NCBI GenBank assembly: GCA_017744605.1
Contig: JAGIAZ010000011.1
Coordinates: 24,634 to 88,633, forward strand
Direction of reading: 5' to 3'
Length of the DNA: 64,000 nucleotides
Source of the DNA: Sphingobium sp.
GTDB taxonomy: Bacteria; Pseudomonadota; Alphaproteobacteria; Sphingomonadales; Sphingomonadaceae
Part shown: piece by piece, positions 8,135-17,425 of the stretch
How positions within the stretch are numbered: position 1 is the stretch's first letter
How the letters are laid out: every line of letters starts with the position of its first letter
Program-made: the position numbers and the translations under genes
The notes under the pieces: model-generated
Told to the model about the DNA's origin: nothing
Database searches by the model: none
What the model saw: the letters and a program-made list of their open reading frames with translations, nothing else

Positions 8135-8749
8135 ATGTCCATTTTCCACCGCGCCTTGGATCGGCTTGCCGATCTCCGCTGGGTTGGCCGCAAGGTCACA
8201 CTCCACTTCACCGCCGATTATCGCATTGCCCGCTTCACCCTGCCGCTAATCAAGCGGCTGCTCGCCGACGACGAGGATGGCGAGACCTACCGCTGTTCGA
8301 TCGCCCAATGGACGATCAACGAGCGCCCACCGCTCCACGTTCACCGGGGCGTCGTTTCGACGCTGCGCATCGACGGCCCGTTGCAGAGCGCGGGCACGAG
8401 CTATCTGCCGCTGGGTGGCCTGCTCGAAGCCCCGCACGTCACCGCGCATCTCGATCCCATCGAGGCCAACCGGCTCGATGGCCGGGTGCAGGAGGCTATC
8501 GACCGGACCCTGCATGATTGGATCGTCGAACATCGCCTTTACGACCAGCCGCGCCAGCTTCGGGAAATCGATCGGCGCGAGGCCGACCGCGAAGCCCGCG
8601 CCGTGATCGCGCGATGGGTGGCCGAGCATTGGCCCAGACCGGCGACCGGGGCCGTGCCGAACGCCAGCGACGAACTCGGCGATTGCTGTTCGGGCGAACC
8701 CGACACCGCCTTGTGCGAAGCTTGCCGGAAAGGATCGGACCATGCCTGA
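8135..8749 (+). CDS. hypothetical protein upstream of mobilisation genes
   Basis: 204 residues, soluble, no recognised family. It has a basic N terminus (MSIFHRALDRLADLRWVGRKV), an internal Arg/Asp-rich helix (REIDRREADREARAVIARWVAEHW) and a C-terminal CC-x7-C-x2-C pattern (DCCSGEPDTALCEACRKG) that could bind metal. It is preceded by a GAAAGGA ribosome site. A short hairpin (CCCGCC-N9-GGCGGG, 8046-8066) lies between the excisionase gene and this one. Placement before the oriT-like region suggests a role in mobilisation or its control, but this is context only. Confidence 0.65.
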   Translation: MSIFHRALDRLADLRWVGRKVTLHFTADYRIARFTLPLIKRLLADDEDGETYRCSIAQWTINERPPLHVHRGVVSTLRIDGPLQSAGTSYLPLGGLLEAPHVTAHLDPIEANRLDGRVQEAIDRTLHDWIVEHRLYDQPRQLREIDRREADREARAVIARWVAEHWPRPATGAVPNASDELGDCCSGEPDTALCEACRKGSDHA

Positions 8750-8782
8750 TACGACCGCCCTTCTGGCAAGGTTGCAGGGCTG

Positions 8783-8942
8783 CGATGCTACGCATCGAGC
8801 CAGTAATTCAGATACACACCTCACGCACGGGTGCATCCAGCTTTTCCGCCATTTTTCGCGAGTGCGCCGCGAGTGCGCTCGGCCGGCGACTTGGCGAACC
8901 GACGCCTTCTCGCGGTTTTTCGAGAGTGCGCCGCGCACTCTC
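8783..8942. other. candidate origin of transfer (oriT)
   Basis: Non-coding stretch directly before the mobilisation operon. It holds: an inverted repeat CGATGC-TAC-GCATCG at 8783-8797; at 8811-8829 a sequence whose minus strand reads GCGTGAGGTGTG, close to the nic region of F-like plasmids (GCGTGGGGTGTG) as I remember it; a tandem 11-bp repeat CGCGAGTGCGC at 8857-8867 and 8868-8878; and a 9-bp inverted repeat GAGAGTGCG-CCG-CGCACTCTC at 8922-8942. In R388 the oriT lies in the same place, before trwA. The repeats may bind the RHH protein encoded next. Confidence 0.5.
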
Positions 8943-8956
8943 AGGGAGGCAGCGCT

Positions 8957-9328
8957 ATGAAGCCGGTCCAATACACGGTCCGCCTGCCGGTTTCGCTCGA
9001 CAAGGCGCTCCGAGCGCTCGCCGAGCGGCAGGAGGTGAGCACCTACGCAGTGCTTCAACGCTGCGTGAAGGCAGGCGTCGCCACGCTCGCAAATCCACCG
9101 ATCCGCGACACCTCACCGCGCGAGATCGTCGCCGAACTGGCGTCGGTCAGCACGCGCATGGTCGATGTCGAGCGGATGCTGGACCGGACCCTGTTCACCG
9201 CCTGCGCCGCCTATTGCTACGCCCGTACCGCGGCAATGGGCACGCGGACGACCGACGAGGCCATCACCGCCGACATCAATGCGGCCTATGATCGCCAGCG
9301 GCGGCTCTCGCAGGAGAAGCGGCCATGA
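8957..9328 (+). CDS. ribbon-helix-helix mobilisation accessory protein (TrwA/TraY-like role)
   Basis: 123 residues. The first 45 residues (YTVRLPVSLDKALRALAERQ then STYAVLQRCVKAGV) have the strand-helix-helix pattern of RHH DNA-binding proteins. The rest is helical and may oligomerise. Start at 8957 with GGAGG eight bases upstream; the frame is open further upstream, but that part is the repeat-rich oriT-like DNA. It overlaps the coupling-protein gene by 4 bases. By position it matches TrwA, which binds oriT, helps the relaxase and represses the operon. The similarity is in fold and order, not in recognisable sequence identity. Confidence 0.75.
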   Translation: MKPVQYTVRLPVSLDKALRALAERQEVSTYAVLQRCVKAGVATLANPPIRDTSPREIVAELASVSTRMVDVERMLDRTLFTACAAYCYARTAAMGTRTTDEAITADINAAYDRQRRLSQEKRP

Positions 9329-11157
9329 CCCAGTCCCATGATCGCCGCATCCACGCCGACGCCTTGCGCCGGCATCATCGGCTTAGCCAATGGGAGCGCC
9401 TCAAGCGGCAGGTCGGCATTATGCTGGCATCAATCGCCCTGGGTGCGCTCGGCGCGCCCTACGCCATGCTCGACAGGGACGAGCAATGGGCGATCGGCGC
9501 CTTTGCCTATGCGCGGGGAGCGCTTTGGATCGCGCTCCGCCCCGATCCGGAAATCCATGTCACATACAAGGGAGTGCAACATCGCGTCCCGGCACGTGCC
9601 GTGGTGGCTGATCGCTACTATCGCCGATCGGTATCGCGCGCCTTGGACCTATCGGGCAAAGGCGGATTGCTGGCCTTTATAGGGTGGCTGTGCGGCCAGT
9701 TCTTCTTGCGCGGCGTCATCGCCCGGCGGCGTGAGCGGGCTTTGCGCGATCGTGTCATCGCCGGAACCCTCGTCATCTCCGAAAAGCAGCTTGCGGCGCT
9801 GACCGCCGCCGAATCCGATGCCCGTGCGCTTGCTATCGGTTCGGTGCCAATCCCGTCGCGACTCGAAACCCGGCACATGGCGATGATCGGCACGACCGGC
9901 AGCGGCAAGACCACGGCGTTGCGCCAATTGCTCGATCGCATCGAGGCGCGCGGTGAAGCTGCGCTGGTCTATGATACCAGCGGCGAGTTCATCGCGCACT
10001 ATTATGACCCCGAGCGCGGCGACATCATCCTGAACCCGTTCGACGCTCGCTGCGCCTTCTGGTCGCCCTTCGCCGAGATCACCCATCCTGCCGACGCCGA
10101 CCGAATCGCGCAGCAGCTTATCACCGAGACCGGCCAGCACGACCGCGATGTCTGGCTGGAAACCAGCCGCATCCTCGTCGCCAATATGATCCGGGCGTTA
10201 TGGCGCGAGGGCAAAACCACCTTGCCCGATTTGCTGAACGCGCTTCAGGATCGCACCAAGGACGACCTCAAAATCTGGCTCGCGGGCAGTTCATCGGCGC
10301 GCACTTTCGCCGAGGACGCCGACCGCGCCACCGGCAGCGTCTTGTTCATGCTCGCCAAGGCCGCCAACCTGATCCAGTTCCTGCGCGCCGAGGGCGGCGA
10401 TAGCGAGCCATTCGCGTTCCGGGATTTCATCGCAAGCCTCGACAACCGGACGGGCGCGCGTCCGTGGATATTCGTGCCGCGCAAGGAGGATTATTTCGAG
10501 GCGTCGAAGCCCCTGCTCGCCTGCTGGCTGGAATGCGCGGCCAGCGCCGTGCTCGGGCTTCCGCCATCGCCCGACCGGCGCATCTGGTTCGTGTTGGACG
10601 AGCTGGCCGACTTGCCGCGCGTCGATAATCTCGCACGGCTCTTGCCCGAAGGCCGCAAGTTCGGCTCCGCCGTCGTGCTGACCTTTCAGGCGCTCGGCCA
10701 GATGCGGCACCGCTATGGGCCGCAGATCGCCGAGTCGATGCTGGGGTGCTGCAACACCAAGCTGTTCCTGCAAACCATCGACAGCGAAACCCGCGTCTGG
10801 GCCAGCCAGACGATCGGCGAGTGCGAAGTCGAAATCCAGACCATGACCGACTCGCTCGCTGAGGGCGACGATACGCCGCGCACGACCTTGGGGCGGGTGC
10901 GGAAGATGCGGCCAGCCGTCCTCGAAAGCGAACTGCGACTGTCCAAGTTCGAGGGCTATTTGCTGTTACCGGACGGTTTGCCGGTCGCGCTGATCAGGCT
11001 GACCGCCGATCATATCGCGCGGCGCGGCAAGGCCCGTCAGCCGGGGTTCGTCGCGGGCGATCCGAAGAATACCCTATGGCAACAGGCTACTCAGGCTGCG
11101 CCGCCACCGTCATCACCGCCGCCCCCGCCCTCCCCCAAGAGCCAAGGTCCGGTCTGA
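9325..11157 (+). CDS. type IV coupling protein (TraD/TrwB/VirD4 family ATPase)
   Basis: 610 residues. Two N-terminal membrane segments at about 31-50 and 111-128 are followed by the AAA+ motor. Walker A is GTTGSGKTT with Lys195; Walker B is FVLDELADLP with Asp425-Glu426. TrwB-type features such as MIGTTGSGKTTALRQLLDRI and GSAVVLTFQALGQMRHRYG are present. The C terminus is proline-rich. It links the relaxosome to a secretion channel, which this island lacks. It overlaps the genes on both sides, giving one translationally coupled operon. Confidence 0.94.
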   Translation: MTQSHDRRIHADALRRHHRLSQWERLKRQVGIMLASIALGALGAPYAMLDRDEQWAIGAFAYARGALWIALRPDPEIHVTYKGVQHRVPARAVVADRYYRRSVSRALDLSGKGGLLAFIGWLCGQFFLRGVIARRRERALRDRVIAGTLVISEKQLAALTAAESDARALAIGSVPIPSRLETRHMAMIGTTGSGKTTALRQLLDRIEARGEAALVYDTSGEFIAHYYDPERGDIILNPFDARCAFWSPFAEITHPADADRIAQQLITETGQHDRDVWLETSRILVANMIRALWREGKTTLPDLLNALQDRTKDDLKIWLAGSSSARTFAEDADRATGSVLFMLAKAANLIQFLRAEGGDSEPFAFRDFIASLDNRTGARPWIFVPRKEDYFEASKPLLACWLECAASAVLGLPPSPDRRIWFVLDELADLPRVDNLARLLPEGRKFGSAVVLTFQALGQMRHRYGPQIAESMLGCCNTKLFLQTIDSETRVWASQTIGECEVEIQTMTDSLAEGDDTPRTTLGRVRKMRPAVLESELRLSKFEGYLLLPDGLPVALIRLTADHIARRGKARQPGFVAGDPKNTLWQQATQAAPPPSSPPPPPSPKSQGPV

Positions 11158-13916
11158 TGGTGGCCTCTGTCTCAGCGCTCACCAGTGCGGCGCAGGCTAG
11201 CAGCTATTATGAGGCCGACGATTATTACGCCGAAGGCGGCCTATCGCCATCCGAATGGCAGGGCGCAGGCGCGGAGGCGATGGGCCTGTCCGGTGAGGTG
11301 GACCGCGATCAGTTCCGCGATCTGCTCGACGGCAAGATCGGCGATCAGCAGCTTGGCACCTATCGCGACGGCCATTTGGAGCATCGCCCCGGCTGGGACG
11401 TGACGTTGAGCGCGCCCAAGTCAGTGTCGATCATGGCCGAGGTCGCGGGCGACCGGCGGCTCTTGGCTGCACATCGACAGGCGGTCCAAACCGCGATGGC
11501 ACATGTCGAGAAGCACATGGCCGCCACCCGCGTCCGCGACGGTGGCACCGTCAGCCGCGAGGTGACGGGCAATCTCGTTGTCGCCAGCTTCCAGCATGGC
11601 ACCAGCCGGGCGCAAGACCCGCAGCTACACACCCATAATGTCATCGTGAATGCGACGCGGGGCGAGGATGGCGCATGGCGCAGCCTTGAACCGCGCGCCA
11701 TCTACCAGCTTCAGAAGCAGATCGGCGCGATCTATCGGCAGGAGCTGGCGCTGAAGGTCCGCGAACTCGGCTATGAGATCGAGACCGGCAAGGACTCGCA
11801 GTTCGAGATCAAGGGCGTGTCCAGCGAGGTCATCGGGGCGTTCAGCACCCGCAGCGCTGAGATCGAAGCCGCACTTGCCGAGCGCGGCACATCGCGCGAG
11901 GCGGCAAGCGCAGCCGAAAAGCAGATCGCCGCGCTCGATACCCGGCAGGCGAAGGTCGCCACCGATCATGCCGCCCTTGTCGCTGACTGGCGCGAGACGG
12001 CGAACGGAGTCGGATTCGGCCCGGAGGCACGGCTGGCGATGGTCCGCGAGGCCGAGACCCGCGCCGCCAGCGCCGAATATCGCGCCGATATGGCCACAGG
12101 GTCCACGATGGCGGATCGTGCGGTCGCCTATGCCGCCGAAAAGCTCGGCGAGCGGCAATCGATTTTCTCCGCCGCCGCCTTGCAGGAGGAAGCGGGCCGA
12201 ATCGGGCGAGGCAAGGTCGGCTATGCCGAGATCGGCACCGCCATTGATGCCGCCGCGAAACAGGGCGAGTTGATCGACCGAACCTATCTCGACCGGCGCG
12301 GCGCGGAGTTTGCCGGATTCACCACGCGCCAGAATGTCGAGACAGAGGCCAAGATGCTACGCATCGAGGCCGAAGGGCGCGGTGCGTTTTCCGCCATCGC
12401 GTCGCCGCTCGCCGCAGCCAAGGCTGTTGCGAGCGCGGCGACGCAGGCCGAGCGAGCGGGCTTTGGCTGGAATGCCGATCAGCGCGCCGCCACCGAGCAG
12501 CTTCTGACCAGCCGCAGTCGCGTCACCGGCCTGCAGGGCTATGCAGGCACTGCCAAGACCACGACCGTCTTGGCGACGTTCGCCCGAGAGGCCGAGGCAC
12601 GCGGCGTCGCTGTCGTTGCGCTGGCTCCCACGGCGTCGGCCGCAATGGTGTTGGGCGAGGCGCTGGGCGCGCGTAGCGATACGGTCGCGCGGCATCTGCT
12701 GTCCCCCGAGCGCCCCCATCAGGGCCAGCCCGCCGCGTGGATCGTGGACGAGGCATCGCTGCTATCGGCCCGCGACACCGCACGCCTGTTCGACCTGGCG
12801 GACAAGCATGATGCCCGCATCATCCTTGTCGGCGACGTGAAGCAGCTTGGATCGGTCGAGGCGGGCGCAGCGTTCGCGCAATTGCAGGGCGCGGGCATGG
12901 AAACCGCGAAGCTCGGCGAGATCGTCCGGCAGACCAACGCGGCGAGCAAGGAGGCCGTGCTGGCGTCGATCGAAGGCGACGCCAAGAAAGCGCTCGCCGC
13001 GCTGGATCGCGGTGGCGGCCAGATCATCGAGAATGCCGATCGCGCCGAGCGGTTTGCGGCGATCGCAGAGCGATATGCCTCACTAGACAAAGCCAGTCGC
13101 GCCCGCACCATCGTCATCGAGCCATCGCGCGAGGGGCGCGATGCGCTCACCGCCGATATTCGCGTGGCGCTCGCCAGATCGGGTATGCTCACCGGCCCCG
13201 GCGTCGCCGTGGAGAGCCTTACCAACAAGGGGTTGACCCGCGCCGAGGCCCGCGATCCGACGAGCTACGACAAGGGCGATGTGGTCCGCTTCACCCGCGA
13301 CTATGCCGACAAGGGCGTGACGCGAGGCGAAGCCTATCGCGTGGAGAGCATCGACCCGGCGAAAGCCGCCATCACCCTGAAGTCCGAGGATGGCCGCGAG
13401 GTGGATTGGCGCTTGCGGCAATGGGGGGCGGGCAAGGTGCAGACCTTCACGCCGCAGCCGATGGACCTGAAAACCGGCGATACCATCCGGTTCACCCGCA
13501 ACGACCGGGAGGCAGGCCGTATCAACGGCGGGCGCGGCGAGGTGATTGCGGTGGACGAGCAGACCCGCACCGCCACGATCCAGACCGCACGGGGAACGAC
13601 CGAAACGCTCAATCTCGATTCCGCCCGTGATGGGCATATTGCCCACGCCTATGTCGATACGGCCTTTGCCGTCCAAGGTCGCACCGCCGATCATGTCATG
13701 ATCCATGCCGACAGTAAGGCGATCAATCTCGTCGATCAGAAGAGCTTCTATGTGGGGATTTCCCGCGCGAAGGAATCGGCGACCATCTTCACCAACGATC
13801 GCGGCAAGCTGGTATCTGCGATCAACGAACGCGCGGGGCGGGTGCAAACCGCCATTGCGCATGCAGTCACGCCTACGCCCGCCGCCGACAAAGCAGCATG
13901 GGCCGGGTTGGGCTAA
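11157..13916 (+). CDS. MobF conjugative relaxase-helicase (TrwC/TraI family)
   Basis: 919 residues. The N-terminal relaxase has paired tyrosines (Tyr17-Tyr18 and Tyr23-Tyr24) and the metal-binding triad His147, His158, His160 (HGTSRAQDPQLHTH), one position off the numbering of F TraI. The middle carries a RecD-like superfamily I helicase with a Walker A variant GYAGTAKTT (Ala466 before Lys467, where Gly is usual) and IVDEASLL as motif II. It ends with the SH3-like and UvrD_C-like part (AVQGRTADHV, FYVGISRAK). Shorter than TraI (1756) and close to TrwC (966). The start codon overlaps the coupling-protein stop. Confidence 0.95.
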   Translation: MVASVSALTSAAQASSYYEADDYYAEGGLSPSEWQGAGAEAMGLSGEVDRDQFRDLLDGKIGDQQLGTYRDGHLEHRPGWDVTLSAPKSVSIMAEVAGDRRLLAAHRQAVQTAMAHVEKHMAATRVRDGGTVSREVTGNLVVASFQHGTSRAQDPQLHTHNVIVNATRGEDGAWRSLEPRAIYQLQKQIGAIYRQELALKVRELGYEIETGKDSQFEIKGVSSEVIGAFSTRSAEIEAALAERGTSREAASAAEKQIAALDTRQAKVATDHAALVADWRETANGVGFGPEARLAMVREAETRAASAEYRADMATGSTMADRAVAYAAEKLGERQSIFSAAALQEEAGRIGRGKVGYAEIGTAIDAAAKQGELIDRTYLDRRGAEFAGFTTRQNVETEAKMLRIEAEGRGAFSAIASPLAAAKAVASAATQAERAGFGWNADQRAATEQLLTSRSRVTGLQGYAGTAKTTTVLATFAREAEARGVAVVALAPTASAAMVLGEALGARSDTVARHLLSPERPHQGQPAAWIVDEASLLSARDTARLFDLADKHDARIILVGDVKQLGSVEAGAAFAQLQGAGMETAKLGEIVRQTNAASKEAVLASIEGDAKKALAALDRGGGQIIENADRAERFAAIAERYASLDKASRARTIVIEPSREGRDALTADIRVALARSGMLTGPGVAVESLTNKGLTRAEARDPTSYDKGDVVRFTRDYADKGVTRGEAYRVESIDPAKAAITLKSEDGREVDWRLRQWGAGKVQTFTPQPMDLKTGDTIRFTRNDREAGRINGGRGEVIAVDEQTRTATIQTARGTTETLNLDSARDGHIAHAYVDTAFAVQGRTADHVMIHADSKAINLVDQKSFYVGISRAKESATIFTNDRGKLVSAINERAGRVQTAIAHAVTPTPAADKAAWAGLG

Positions 13917-14043
13917 GGGTGGCTCTCCCTGCACTTTGAGATGACATGAGCGGTTGGCTCCTCTAGTGCGGCAGAGGGGTGATTAAGCGGCTGATATTAC
14001 TCTGCGCGCTTTAATTGCGAGGCCTAGATTTAGGGGGATTCTG

Positions 14044-17000
14044 TTGCCACGCATATTCGACAATATCGACCAGTCGCTCCTGCCCGCTCTATCCGATGCC
14101 CTTGCCCATTCAGAGCGCGCTGATTTTTGCGTTGGCTATTTCAACCTTCGCGGCTGGAAGCAGATCGATTCGAAAATCGAGGCCTGGTCGGGGGAGGATG
14201 GTGAAGCCTGCCGCCTTCTCGTCGGGATGCACCAGCCGCCCGACGCCGAACTGCGTCACGCGCTCTCAGTTGCGGTGGACGACGAACTCATCGACAACGC
14301 GAAAGTCTTGGAACTTCGGCGGCGGCTAGCGGAGCAGTTCCGGGAACAGCTTGCCATAGGACTTCCGACCAATGACGACGAAGCAGGGCTTCGGCGGCTG
14401 GCGCGGCAAATCCGCAGCCGCAAGGTTGCGGTAAAGCTATACTTGCGACACAACCTTCATGCGAAGCTCTACCTTCTGCACAGGTCCGACCCGATCAATC
14501 CCAAAATCGGTTTCGTCGGCAGCAGCAATCTGACATTCGCCGGGCTGTCCACCCAAGGCGAACTCAATGTCGATGTCATGGACCTTGATGCCTGTCTGAA
14601 ACTGGAAAAGTGGTTCAACGAGCGGTGGAATGACCGCTGGTGCGTCGATATTTCCGACGAACTGGCAACGATCATCGAGGAAAGCTGGGCGCGCGATACG
14701 CTTGTCGAACCCTACCACGTCTATCTCAAGATTGCGCAGAACCTTGCGCGCGAAGCTATTCACGGCCTGTCCGAATTTCGTATCCCGGCCATCTTCGGGA
14801 ATAGCCTGTTCCGCTTTCAGGAAAGCGCGGTGAAAATCGCTGCCAACCACCTGAACAAGCGCGGCGGTGTCGTGATCGGCGATGTTGTCGGCCTTGGCAA
14901 ATCCATGATGGCTGCGGCGCTCGCCAAGGTGTTCGAGGAAGATCAGGGCACGGAGACGCTGATAATCTGCCCCAAGAACCTCGTTTCCATGTGGGAGGAT
15001 TACGTCGATAAATACCGGCTGGTCGCCAAGGTGGTCCCGCTGTCGCAGATGGAACGGCTGGCCGATCTTCGCCGCTATCGTGTCGTCCTGATCGACGAAA
15101 GCCACAACCTTCGCAACCGCGAGGGCAGCCGCTACAAGGCCATTCATTCCTACATCGCCGCCAACGACAGCCTTTGTATCCTGCTGTCTGCCACCCCCTA
15201 CAACAAGTCGTTCATCGACCTTTCCTCGCAGCTTCGTCTGTTCGTGGACGAGGATCAGGACATCGGGGTTCGCCCGGAAAGCATGATCCGCAAGATCGGC
15301 GGCGAAACCGAGTTCGTCCGCAAACACCAATGCCCGCTGCACTCGCTGGCAGCGTTTGAGAAAAGCGACGAGGCCGACGACTGGCGGGAGTTGATGCGGC
15401 TCTACATGATCCGCCGGACCCGTAGCTTCATCGTGCAAAACTACGCAGAGACGGACCCGGCGAACGCCCGGAAATATATTACGTTTGCCGATGGCAGGAG
15501 GTCCTACTTCCCGACCCGCAAGCCGATCACGCTGAAATTCACGATCAACGACAAAGACCCAGCCGACCCCTATGCGCGGGCCTATTCGCCGGATGTGGTC
15601 AATATCATCGCAGGGCTTGGCCTCCCTCGCTACGGCCTTGGTAACTATCTCGCTCCGGCTCCGGCCAACCCACCGACGCCCGCCGAGCAGAAAATCATCG
15701 CGGGGCTTGGCCGGGCGGGCACCCGCCTTATGGGCTTTTGCCGCACCAACCTGTTTAAGCGGCTGGAAAGCGGTGGCCCGGCCTTCCTACAATCCATCGA
15801 GCGCCACATCCTGCGCAATATGATCTTTCTGCATGCCATCGAAACGGGCCAACCGCTTCCCATCGGGACGCAGGATGCGACGCTGCTGGATGTAAGCGAC
15901 GAAGATTCCAGCCTGTTCGACGAGGGCAATTCCGACAATGGCGGCGACGTTGCGGATCAACCCCTCACCGACCCGGACCGGCTCCGCGAATGGGCTGCCG
16001 AAATCTATGACACCTATCGCACAGCAAAACGCAACCGCTTCAAATGGCTTTCGCCGAACCTGTTTGTCGCCGGATTAGCGAAGGATTTGCAGCACGACGC
16101 CGATCAACTAGCCAAGGTGCTGTCCTTGTGCGGCGTATGGAAGGAAGATCGCGACACCAAGCTCGCTGCTCTAGTTGCGCTGCTGAAAGACACACACCCA
16201 GAGGAAAAGGTGCTGATCTTCACTCAGTTTGCGGATACGGCGCGTTATCTAGAATCCGCGCTGGTCAAGGCGGGGATCGCGGGCGTTGCCGCCGCCACTG
16301 GTCACTCCGAAGACCCAACCCGGCTTGCTTGGCGTTTCTCCCCGGAATCGAACGACAAAGCGAAAATCGCCCAAAAGGAGGGCGAGCTTCGAGTCCTGAT
16401 AGCTACCGACGTTCTGTCCGAAGGACAGAACCTTCAGGATTGCGCGATCATCGTCAATTTTGACCTGCCGTGGGCAATCATTCGCCTGATCCAGCGTGCC
16501 GGTCGCGTGGACCGTATCGGGCAGGAAGCCGATACGATAAGCGCCTATTCCTTCCTCCCTGCCGATGGGGTTGAGCGCATCATCCGGCTGCGCCAGCGGG
16601 TCCGCACCCGTTTGCGCGAAAACAAGGAAGTCGTCGGTTCCGACGAAGCCTTTTTCGAGGACGACGACAACGACAACCCCATCCGCGACCTCTACAGCGA
16701 GAAGTCCGGTATCCTCGACGGCGACGATGAGGGCGAGGTTGATCTCGCCTCCTACGCCTATCAAATCTGGAAAAATGCCATTGATGCTGACCCTGCCTTA
16801 CAAGGCGCGGTCGAGAACTTGCCGGACGTGGTTTACGCGACCAAGGCGCTGCCCGAAATCGAAAGCGCCAAGGAAGGCGCGCTCGTTTATGTCCGCTCGC
16901 CGGACGACAATGACTCGCTGGCGTGGGTTGACCGCGAGGGCAAGGTGATTTCTCAGTCGCCACTCGCTATCCTGCGCGCCGCCGAGTGCCCGCCGGAGGA

Positions 17001-17415
17001 ACCCGCGCTGGAACGTCTGCACGAGCATCATGCCATCGTCAAAACTGCGGTCGCGCATATGGCGGAGGAAGAACGCACGACACACGGCGCGCTGGGCCGC
17101 CCTTCCGGCGCGCGTTTCAAGACCTATGACAGGCTGAAAAACTACCTGCGCGACATCGGCACCACCCGCAATCTATTCGTCACGGACCATGTGGTCCGCG
17201 AGATAGAAAAGGCGATGGACGACATATACGGCTTCCCGCTGTTCCAGACCGCAACCGACATTCTCAACCGTCAGCTAAAAAGTGGGATCACGAATGAAAA
17301 GCTAGTCGAATTAGTAACGGCCTTGCGTGATGAAGGACGCCTTTGCATCGTGCGGGATCAGGAAGAGCGTGACCGTGAACCTCGCGTAATCTGTTCCATG
17401 GGGCTGCGCGGCTGA
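14044..17415 (+). CDS. PLD-nuclease / SNF2-type helicase fusion (defence or restriction component)
   Basis: 1123 residues from a TTG start preceded by AGGGGG six bases upstream. Residues 1-200 form a phospholipase-D-like domain with one HKD motif: His139, Lys141, then [11 protein letters not shown] superfamily II helicase follows with Walker A GLGKS (Lys286), DESH box (Asp351-His354), LLSATPY (motif III) and [11 protein letters not shown] (motif VI), the SNF2/RapA-like form. It is the first gene of an operon with an adenine methylase and a second PLD protein. DISARM also joins an SNF2 helicase (DrmD), a methylase and a PLD nuclease, but DrmA and DrmB are absent here. Likely acts on foreign DNA; inferred from domains and context. 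Confidence 0.85.
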   Translation: MPRIFDNIDQSLLPALSDALAHSERADFCVGYFNLRGWKQIDSKIEAWSGEDGEACRLLVGMHQPPDAELRHALSVAVDDELIDNAKVLELRRRLAEQFREQLAIGLPTNDDEAGLRRLARQIRSRKVAVKLYLRHNLHAKLYLLHRSDPINPKIGFVGSSNLTFAGLSTQGELNVDVMDLDACLKLEKWFNERWNDRWCVDISDELATIIEESWARDTLVEPYHVYLKIAQNLAREAIHGLSEFRIPAIFGNSLFRFQESAVKIAANHLNKRGGVVIGDVVGLGKSMMAAALAKVFEEDQGTETLIICPKNLVSMWEDYVDKYRLVAKVVPLSQMERLADLRRYRVVLIDESHNLRNREGSRYKAIHSYIAANDSLCILLSATPYNKSFIDLSSQLRLFVDEDQDIGVRPESMIRKIGGETEFVRKHQCPLHSLAAFEKSDEADDWRELMRLYMIRRTRSFIVQNYAETDPANARKYITFADGRRSYFPTRKPITLKFTINDKDPADPYARAYSPDVVNIIAGLGLPRYGLGNYLAPAPANPPTPAEQKIIAGLGRAGTRLMGFCRTNLFKRLESGGPAFLQSIERHILRNMIFLHAIETGQPLPIGTQDATLLDVSDEDSSLFDEGNSDNGGDVADQPLTDPDRLREWAAEIYDTYRTAKRNRFKWLSPNLFVAGLAKDLQHDADQLAKVLSLCGVWKEDRDTKLAALVALLKDTHPEEKVLIFTQFADTARYLESALVKAGIAGVAAATGHSEDPTRLAWRFSPESNDKAKIAQKEGELRVLIATDVLSEGQNLQDCAIIVNFDLPWAIIRLIQRAGRVDRIGQEADTISAYSFLPADGVERIIRLRQRVRTRLRENKEVVGSDEAFFEDDDNDNPIRDLYSEKSGILDGDDEGEVDLASYAYQIWKNAIDADPALQGAVENLPDVVYATKALPEIESAKEGALVYVRSPDDNDSLAWVDREGKVISQSPLAILRAAECPPEEPALERLHEHHAIVKTAVAHMAEEERTTHGALGRPSGARFKTYDRLKNYLRDIGTTRNLFVTDHVVREIEKAMDDIYGFPLFQTATDILNRQLKSGITNEKLVELVTALRDEGRLCIVRDQEERDREPRVICSMGLRG

Positions 17416-17425
17416 GGGGGATTTG

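Noticed and set aside
8742..8960. 72-codon plus-strand frame beginning MPDTTALLARLQ
   Set aside because: It overlaps the previous gene by 8 bases and runs through the repeat-rich oriT-like region; the peptide is not protein-like after the first dozen residues. It may be the front of a lost gene.
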